From Phanerodontia chrysosporium (lineage: Eukaryota > Basidiomycota > Agaricomycetes > Polyporales > Phanerochaetaceae): a stretch of 64,000 nt of DNA. Made by a program: the position numbers and the translations under genes. The notes beneath the pieces were generated by a model that did not search any database, was not told where the DNA came from, and worked only from the letters and a program-made list of their open reading frames with translations. Shown here piece by piece: positions 56,919-64,000 of the stretch. The stretch's first letter is position 1. Every line of letters starts with the position of its first letter. Location: assembly GCA_001910725.1 (NCBI GenBank), contig MJGA01000013.1:372001-436000 (forward strand). Reading direction: 5' to 3'.

Positions 56919-58995
56919 TTACGCGGACGGGGCGGAAGCGCTGGCGCTCGCGGGCGCGTCGATGCCCATCTTCTTGCGGACGACCTCGAATGTCTTGAGC
57001 ATCTTGCGGCGCGCGCCGAGGGCCGCGACGCCCTTGGCCTCGAGCGCGGCCTCGTCCATGACGACCATGTCCTTCCAGTGCATGCCTTCGAAGTTGGGTG
57101 TGTATTTGTGGAGCCGCAGGCTCCGCAGCCAGCCGGGCACGTCCTCGAGCAGCTTCGGGTCGACGTCCTCCTCGTCCTTCTTCGCGTCGCCGCGTGTGCT
57201 CGGCGTCTTCACGCCCGGCGAGCGCATGTTCGACCGTCCACTGCGCGTGCTTGGCGAGCTCTGCGGCATGCCCATGAACGCGCCCAGCCCGTTCTGGCCG
57301 AGCTGGCCGGCAGCGGCCATCTGCATCGCGAGCATCTGCTCAGGGGTAAGCCCCATTGCGGCGAGGTTCGGGACGTTGAACATGTTGTTGAAGGGGCTGA
57401 CGGGGGCCATGCCTGCTAGAGCGGCCATGTTGAAACCCGGGGTGCCCGGCAGGCCCATACCGAGGCCAGCAGGGTTCATGCCGAGGTTGAAGCCACCAAC
57501 ACCGAGCCCGTTCATGCTGCCATCCGATTGCTGAGAAAGCGCAGGGCTGCGAGCACCATTCCAACCGGGTTGTCCGCCGAAGCCGTTGCCTCCGCTGACG
57601 TTCCTGAAGCCACCAGAGGGGTTGCGCTGCTGACCGGGCTGGCTATTAAGATTGTCTCCGAAGTTGTTCTGACCAGCATTGTTGTTATTGTTGTTGTCGC
57701 CGAGCCCCGCGTTGTTGCCCTTGGAAAGACGGTTGAGCTTCTTGGGGGGATCGGAGATAAGTGGGACACCGGGTCCGCTGCCACTCGTCCAGTCGTTCAG
57801 TTTGGCGGCAGCAGCATCGAGGCTCTGGCCAGGGTTGCGCTCCTTCGAGAACATCGGCATCAACGGAGTGTTGACCATGCTTGCCCAGCTGTCTCCGACC
57901 ATGGGAGAGAGTGCATCGTCGAGGCGAGGCGACTTGAACGCATTGGCGACACCGGAGAAGTCGGTGCTCTTGGGACGACCGCTGTTCGGAGCGGGCGAGG
58001 GGACAGTGAGTTCCTGAGCAGCAGGCGAAGACGATCGCTCGTCAACCTGACCAAGCTGGTTGGATCCCGAGCCCCAAGTGTTCCTGTCACCGACAACGGA
58101 CCCCAATGCAGGCGCCGAGATCCGGTGAGCAGCATTGTTCGCCTTCAGCTTAGCACGCTGCTGTGCCAAAGTGGCCGCAGGGTCGTTTCCGCCGGAAGCG
58201 ATATTGGCAGAGTCAGGCGACAAGAAGTTGTTGCCCATGCTGCCTGAGAAGTTCCGAGCCGTGGGAGACGCTGGGAGGTTCGACTTCAAACCCGGGGACT
58301 TCAGGTTCATCTGTGCCAGCTTGGCCTCCATCTGGCTCTGCATAGAGCCTTGTTATGTACGTTAGTTTCAATCAAGCGCTATGAGGGACGAAGGCGCTCA
58401 CCTCCGACAGCCGGGCTCAAGAGCGCGGTCATGGGATCCGCGCGGGCCATCTGCTGCAGGACGGTGATGAAGAACCGTATCTGAACTTGGGTAGAGTGTT
58501 GCAAAAGACTGTAAAGAGCGGCAGTACGTTCGGCTTCGGAGAGGACCTTGAACCATTGCTCGATGGCGCTCAGCTCCTCCTTGAAGTTGACGTCGAGGGA
58601 CGCGGCAGCCATCTCTTCCTGTGCAGGCAGTCAGCACGGTAACGGTGTGCAAAGCAGGTCGTAACGCACGAGAGTGGCTTCATAGTTCTGCAGATTCTCG
58701 AACCATTGGTCGATAGCTTCAGCTGCAGAGGTACATCAGCACTCCCGAGATGGCATCGCAAAAGACAAGGACACGCACCCTCGGGCGTCTGGAACATGCC
58801 AGAGCCGCTTAGGAGCTCGCTGGTGGGACGTCCGGCACCAGAGACGGCGCCGGGGCGAGGAGAAGCAGGCGACAGACCCTGCGTCGCGATGGTTGGTCTG
58901 GAGGAAGTGGGGCCCATGGAGGCGCGGAAGTTGGGGGACCTGCCGTTGGCGGGGCCGGGGGAAGGCGTAGGACTGGGAGGGTGGAGGGAGGCCAT
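56919..58995 (-). CDS. VTS1: Vts1/Smaug-type SAM-domain RNA-binding protein
   Basis: Post-transcriptional regulator that binds stem-loop Smaug recognition elements and recruits deadenylation and decapping factors. Start [15 protein letters not shown] at 58993-58995. The conserved N-terminal region spans three exons: [16 protein letters not shown], then [39 protein letters not shown] and [14 protein letters not shown]. The long middle is Asn/Gly/Gln/Ser-rich and disordered, with an Asn run ([13 protein letters not shown]) and Met/Gly repeats. The SAM domain is C-terminal: [36 protein letters not shown] and [19 protein letters not shown], with the basic RNA-binding patch around ALGARRKM. It ends [10 protein letters not shown]. 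Stop TAA at 56919-56921. The frame is intact throughout. Confidence 0.93.
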
Positions 58996-59839
58996 TGTAT
59001 GGTTGCGAAGAGGGAAAGGATATCAAACAGAAAATACGACGTCGAGTCGGTGGGGGATGTGGTTGGCTAGAATCAAGCGGCGCGTAGCGTCTAGACGAGA
59101 CCAGCGGAGCCTGCCGGTCTAGCGAATGACAAAGGTGGGCCTTGGACGACGGCGGGAGGTGTTTCTACAACCTTGAAGGCGACGACGGTGCTTTCAAGAA
59201 CGGTTGCTGCGATGCAGCTGGTGGTGGTAGAGATCAAAAACCGGCCAGGGATACTTGAGACGGGATAGGCGCCCATGATTTGTTTGCGCCTGTTTGCGGC
59301 CTGGACGAGGGCGGATGACCCAGGATCAGCTTGAACAACAACACCATCTCGGTTCTGATCCATCCCTGTTCCTCCTCGTCCCGCCTATTGTCGCAGTCCA
59401 TGTTTCGCATACGCCGCACCGACCTCGTCTCGGCTTCTGCTCGACGCCAACGTCAGGCAAGCTTTGCAGAGCCTTCGAGACTTTCATATAGATACAGCAT
59501 GCCAGTGGCACGCCGTGACATTCTATCCGACATGTCCGTCCAGGGCTCTTGCGAACAGTCAAGGAAGCTGCGGACTGTCATTGCTTTATGGGGTATCTAC
59601 ACACATCTAGCACGATGTTAGCATGGAACTACAGGATGACTTTCTTTCGTATAAAGTGCCCCCTTCAATCACCGCGACTGAGGGACATCCGTCTCGTTGG
59701 TTTCAGATTCATGCCATACGTAAATCGTATTCTTCACAGGCATGCCAAAGGTCCTCTTCCGAGATCTCCGTCTGTCAAATCAACTCGTACTCCTCCCCCT
59801 TGTGATCGTGGACGCGGCCAGGTTGTATTGCAGAGGCAC
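58996..59839. other. Upstream region of VTS1 and 3' region of GNAT copy C
   Basis: A minus-strand ORF of 90 codons at 59091-59363 (MDQNRDGVVVQADPG) ends shortly before the VTS1 start and may be an upstream ORF in its leader. No resemblance to any family; not called. Confidence 0.4.
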
Positions 59840-60748
59840 CTATTCGGAAAAGTCCTTTCGGAACAGTGTAAACTGCCTGCCCTCGAGGCTCTGCAGGTGC
59901 ATGACTCGCACAGCTTTGTACCCCAGGTGCTTGTACATGTGCACCTGCGGTATCGATCAGTCCACATTCCAGCTGAACGCGACACCAGCACTCACATTGT
60001 GCAGATGTTCTGTCTCGAATATCACAGGCATTTTGTCCGCTTTGGCCTACAGGACCGACTCAGCGACGTTCCCCGATACAACGTAGGAGAGCGCTCACCA
60101 GGGCCTCCCCGACTTCTAGGAGAGCCCTGCCGACACCGCGCCCGCGATAGTCCCGGCGCACAGCAAAACTGTGGGCGGACCACGATTGCTCCTTTCCGCC
60201 AGGACCGATGAGCTGGTCAACCTCCGCGAGCGCCTTCGGTGCAACCTCTACGAAGAACGGGCGCAGCTCCGGAGGCATGTTCGCAACGACGTCGTTGTAG
60301 CCCTGCGCGCGCTGCTCCTCACTCGCAACGGCGACACCAAATACGTCAGCGCTGGGCCCGCAAGAGTTGCAGCTGGACGCTCACTCTCCGATGATGGTCT
60401 TTCCGGGCCCGAAGAACGAGATCGTGCCGACGACCTCGCCCGTGCGGTCGTCCATCGCCGCGAACAGATGGCCGGCGACTGCGGTGCCCGCGCTGACCGC
60501 GCGGTGGAGCCTGCGGAAGAGCTCCCTGTCGCCGCCGCACCCCATCTGCGCGATGGTACCTAGGCACGCATCAGGGACCAGCCGTCCTGGACGAGTGCTC
60601 GCTCACTGTCGAGGAGGGCCTCCGAGACAATTGCAGCGACTTGGTCCAGTTCCTGGGCTATGTTCTGTTAGCCGGAGTCGGCTCATCGTGCAGCGAACTC
60701 ACCTGCAGGATCTTGCAGCCGCCGGATGGTGATGCCTTCGACTGCCAT
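59840..60748 (-). CDS. GNAT-family N-acetyltransferase (copy C)
   Basis: Start MAVEGITIRRLQDPA at 60746-60748, very like the start of copy A. Exons encode QELDQVAAIVSEALLDS, AQMGCGGDRELFRRLHR (as in copy B), AVAGHLFAAMDDRTGEVVG, TISFFGPGKTIIGE, EEQRAQGYNDVVANMPPEL, FFVEVAPKALAEVDQLIG, motif A (AVRRDYRGRGVGRALLEV; R-G-R-G-V-G), AKADKMPVIFETEHLHN and VHMYKHLGYKAVRVM, ending LFRKDFSE and TAG at 59840-59842. Splice sites are GTGAGC/GTGAGT donors throughout. The fold is complete. Substrate unknown. Confidence 0.85.
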
Positions 60749-61790
60749 GTGCTGGTATCATGCCCGACTATCAGCATGTCCTCTTTGTCAAAGCCGTTGG
60801 CTGTACCCACATTGCAAACTTGTATGACCACCCGTCGTTCTTGCGAGGTGCTTATGAGGATCCCAGACAAGCACGCCCGCCCGTCGTGATCGGGGCCCCG
60901 GTGCGTGTCCGACAAGTGTTTCAGCACCCGAGAAACGCTTGGCCATATCTGTCTGCTTCAGTAATATCCTCCGTTACCTGGGGACCCGTGTTGGCCAGAA
61001 AGCAGGCCCGAACTGGACATGGTCTCGACGAGAAGTTGCGATTGTCGCAGTGGAAGGAAATAATTACTGACTGTAGTCCCTGTACGAGAGGCGAAACTAA
61101 CCAAGGGAATCGCATATATCCTGGTCTAGTTAACGAAGACAAGTCAAAGCATGCACACGCTCGTATGAGTGAGGGTACGTTTCTATGAGGTTGTTGCCCT
61201 GAAGGTTAACTCGTTAGAGTCCACTGGCAAAGCTGGTCGCCGCTGAGCCCACGTGGCGGCAGTGCCGTTGCCGCGATGCCGCGCCACGAAGCCGCTGGCC
61301 AAATAGATGTCAATTGAAGGCTTTGCACGGAGCCTATCTACGCAATTAATCTGTTGTCTACGTGTACTAAAGCTCGACATATTGATGTATAAGTACTGTA
61401 TCCGCCCTCGATTATTTGTATCTATTATTCGAGTGTCGTAGAAAATTGGACATGACTCACCTCCACGTTGCAGAAAGGGGATAAAGAACTTATACAATAA
61501 CGCAAACTGTCGAAAGAAATGTTGCGGACAGTCCAGGGGTCCTCAAGTAGTCGTCTATCCCTCAAACGAAGGAAAAGAGCATCGTCATGGGCTCATGGCG
61601 GTCACGAGGCAGCATGTGACATTCACGTGACATCCCCCGGCCTTGGGCAGTCACCGTATCGATCCTTGCCAAAGCCGACGACCACCAACTCTGTGAGTAC
61701 TCTCGCATTCTTTGCATTTAATACGCCGAAGCTGACCACCACGCATCTTGCCAAAGTAGAGCCCAGTTCTTGAATTAGAACGGTCGCACT
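60749..61790. other. Divergent intergenic region
   Basis: Promoters of GNAT copy C (-) and the dioxygenase gene (+). AT-rich segment at 61310-61450. No gene supported. Confidence 0.5.
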
Positions 61791-63076
61791 ATGCACTCTA
61801 TACGTGCGCTTAAACCTGCTCTCCGCCGCTTTTCGACATCGGCGACAGCCTTATCTCAGCTCAAAGCGTCAGGGATAGCTTTCAGAGGCACAAACTACCC
61901 TTTTCACTGGCTGCGGGATGCTTGTCAGTGCCCCAAGTGCGTACATCCGACCAACCGTCAGAAGCTCAATCGCACGTCGGATATTCCTCTGGACGTGAGG
62001 CCTACCGCCGACAGTCTTACGCTGGCCGAAGATGGCATTAAGATCTCATGGGGCCCAGATCACACAACCTTCTATCCTGCCGAATTTTTGGAGCGATACG
62101 CTTCGCCTCAGAAGCTGCAGCAGTACCATCGCGACGTGGACCCTTCGTCTTGGGACAAGCAGCAAATTCAAACTGCTCCGGATCTGTTCATGGAGTTTAA
62201 CGAACTTGGCTCGCCCACCGGGCTACTACGCGGCCTCACGCAGCTTACACGCTATGGGCTCCTCTTCGTGACCGGTGTCTCCACTACCGAAACCTCGGAC
62301 GAGAAGTGTGGGGCGCGCAAGCTCGGCGAGCTGTTCTCGCACTTACGGGAGACGTTCTACGGAGAGACCTGGGATATAGTCCTCCTCGAGAACAGCAAGA
62401 ACATCGCCTACACCAACCTGCACCTCGGATTTCACATGGACCTGCTGTAGGTGCTCCTCCTCCGGCTACCCGCCCGCTACTAACCGGACGCCCGCAGGCA
62501 CTTTGAGCACCCGCCGCGCTTCCAGCTGCTGCACTGCCTGCGCAACCGGGTGCAGGGCGGCACGTCCGTCTTCGTCGACGCGTTGCACGCCGCGGAGCGG
62601 CTGCGCGCGACGCACCCGCACGACTTCGATCTCCTCGCGACGACGCCCGTGCCATTCCAGTACATCGTGAACGGCAAGCACACGCACCACGCGAAGCCGA
62701 CGCTCGAGCTCGACATGGCGGGCTACACCGGCGCGGGCCCGAAGCGCGTGCAGTACATCAACTACGCCCCACCGTGGCAGGCGCCCCTCCCGTGTCGACG
62801 CCGCCAGAGTTTTACAGCGCGCTCGCGCGCTTCGCAGCCCTCCTGGACAGCCCCGAGATGTCGTACGAGTACACGCTCCGTGAGGGCGACGCCGTGCTGT
62901 TCGACAACCGCCGGGTGCTGCATGCGCGTACCGCCTTCAGCGAGCTGCCAGGCGCACCGAAGGGTGACGGGGCAGGTGGGCCGAGCCGGTGGCTCAAGGG
63001 GTGTTACTTCGAGGCAGAAGAGGTGCTGAACCGCCGTCGGACGCTCGCGGCAAAGCTGCAAGGGGAGAGCGTGTAG
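61791..63076 (+). CDS. Gamma-butyrobetaine dioxygenase/TMLH-like 2OG oxygenase
   Basis: Carnitine-pathway type hydroxylase. The N-terminal domain has the zinc-binding cysteines in LRDACQCPKCVHP. The catalytic TauD-like domain shows LTRYGLLFVTGV, ENSKNIAYTNLHLGFHMDL (Fe ligands His and Asp), an intron, then LLHFEHPPRFQLLHCLRN, GGTSVFVDALHAAERL, LREGDAVLFDNRRVLHART (distal His and Arg) and WLKGCYFEAEEVLNRRR. The start MHSIRALKPALRRFSTS resembles a mitochondrial presequence. At 62789-62791 the frame changes from PPWQAPLP to VSTPPEFYS; one missing C in a CCC run explains it. Whether it acts on gamma-butyrobetaine or trimethyllysine cannot be told from the visible motifs. Stop TAG at 63074-63076. 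Confidence 0.87.
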
Positions 63077-63854
63077 CAGAAACTGTGTTCCTCGGTTGTG
63101 GGTTGGATTGTACAAGTAGACGGTATCCAGACTTGCCCGACATTCTGAAAATCAGGATAGCTCGGGTCGTGCCGGCAGCGCGTCCCAACGGCTGGCGCTA
63201 AAGCGGGTGCAGGGCGCGGCATGATCGCCGTCGGGCGCGCACTGCTCTCGCGGCCCCTTTGCACTGCTCCTCCTTCGCTCGTTCGGCTCCCCGACGAGGC
63301 AGAATTCAACGGGCCCTTCGGAACACCCTAAGTATGCAGTTCCGTTCCGCTTTGCACCGACAAGTACGGGTGCCTCCATTGCGGTGCGTACGTCGTGGAG
63401 ATGACTCGGACACCATGGTTTGACTTAGCTAGAGAAAGGTTATGTGGCGCGAACCGTTTCTTCGCGGTCTGTCACAGTCAACGAGGCTTCGCCTTCGAGG
63501 GGCTTGTTCTTTCCAACGAGGCCCTCACGCATGAAATCTGACGACGTTCAGCAGAAATGCGTATGAGAATACCGTCGCTACCCTATCCTCGAGGTTGGCA
63601 GGCGCACAGCCCCGACATACCAATGGCTCTATTCAAACTCTGGTACACCGCCCTCCGCCCATGAGTGGCGGAGGCGGAGCACGGCACCGCGATGCCTCAT
63701 GTCGGCTTCCTAGGGACTTGTCCCAGGAGTCATACCAACGATGGCACCGCTAGACCCGGCCCCGTATTCATAAAGCTGGCAGATACGGTGCAGTCATCTA
63801 GCTATCCGCCCCTGCGCGCACAGTCCTCTCTACGCGAGCCCTAGTCAGAGAGAC
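63077..63854. other. Intergenic, promoter of last partial gene
   Basis: No supported ORF on either strand. Confidence 0.5.
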
Positions 63855-64000
63855 ATGTCATACCCAACTATGCCCCAGCCTCAGACGGACCAGTGCGTCT
63901 CTGCCCATCGCCGTTCGCGTGCGATCGCGCTGACACACCTTTTTGTAGTTACCGGTCGTCGAGGAGCCAGCAGGCCGCACCATACTACCCTGCACCTTCA
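63855..64000 (+). CDS. Pro/Gln/Tyr-rich protein, 5' end only
   Basis: ATG at 63855-63857 opens MSYPTMPQPQTD. A GTGCGT donor and TTTTTGTAG acceptor (54-nt intron) lead in frame to HYRSSRSQQAAPYYPAPS at the window edge. The opening MS/MP-x-x-x-P pattern, the short first exon and early intron resemble the two Cys-tail genes at 42358 and 43750, so it may be a third member; its C terminus lies outside the window. Confidence 0.5.
   Translation, partial: MSYPTMPQPQTDQCVSAHRRSRAIALTHLFVVTGRRGASRPHHTTLHL

Noticed and set aside
59091..59363. 90-codon minus-strand ORF before VTS1
   Set aside because: Could be an upstream ORF in the leader, but there is no conservation evidence and composition is not clearly coding.

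Overview
The window looks like nuclear DNA of a filamentous basidiomycete, most likely an Agaricomycete of the polypore type. The evidence is the gene density (about one gene per 2.5 kb on both strands), many introns of 45-70 nt with GT(A/G)NGT donors, CTAAC/CTGAC-type branch sites and YAG acceptors, high GC, and families typical of that group: a fungal-specific FunK1-type kinase, a seven-helix membrane protein of a family expanded in mushrooms, secreted GH20 hexosaminidases and a Cys-rich secreted protein. There is no bacterial-style operon organisation. One nuclear tRNA gene is present.

Layout. 1-539: edge-truncated Pro-rich gene (-). 1318-2436: non-autonomous DNA transposon with 9-bp target duplication. 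2522-7704: WD40 protein resembling WDR7/rabconnectin-3 beta. 8795-11885: TRK potassium transporter with two microexons. 12535-14775 and 21469-23463: two paralogous secreted GH20 beta-hexosaminidases flanking a Ser-rich gene, a small two-helix membrane protein gene and an ENTH/epsin adaptor. 23635-26491: FunK1 kinase. 27368-28089: DUF202 membrane protein. 29090-30248: secreted protein with an internally duplicated domain. 31880-33696: probable pseudokinase. 34414-36161: seven-helix membrane protein. 36642-37891 and 39449-41264: two alpha/beta hydrolases, the second a Tgl2-like lipase. 42358-44196: two small proteins ending in Cys-rich CaaX-like tails. 44364-47438: two adjacent GNAT acetyltransferase paralogues, with a third at 59840-60748. 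48773-50190: geranylgeranyltransferase I beta subunit. 50641-53282: mitofusin Fzo1. 53946-54019: tRNA-Val(AAC). 54191-56007: 2OG-Fe(II) oxygenase-like protein with an Asp/Asn repeat. 56919-58995: Vts1/Smaug SAM-domain RNA-binding protein. 61791-63076: gamma-butyrobetaine dioxygenase-like enzyme. 63855-64000: 5' end of a Pro/Gln/Tyr-rich gene.

Most genes are unrelated housekeeping or lineage-specific genes. The functional links that can be argued are chitin-oligomer hydrolysis (GH20 pair), intracellular trafficking (ENTH adaptor, WDR7-like), and a possible enzyme-substrate relation between GGTase-I beta and the nearby CaaX-like proteins, which is inference only.

A striking window-wide pattern is that about eight otherwise intact genes change reading frame by one missing base (plus one extra base), often in C/G or A runs (near 101, 9968, 17900, 23290, 29628, 30008, 54669, 55162 and 62790). 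This looks more like uncorrected indel errors in the assembly than like many independent pseudogenes, so predicted proteins across these points should be read with care. Exon boundaries were inferred by eye from splice signals and frame continuity.
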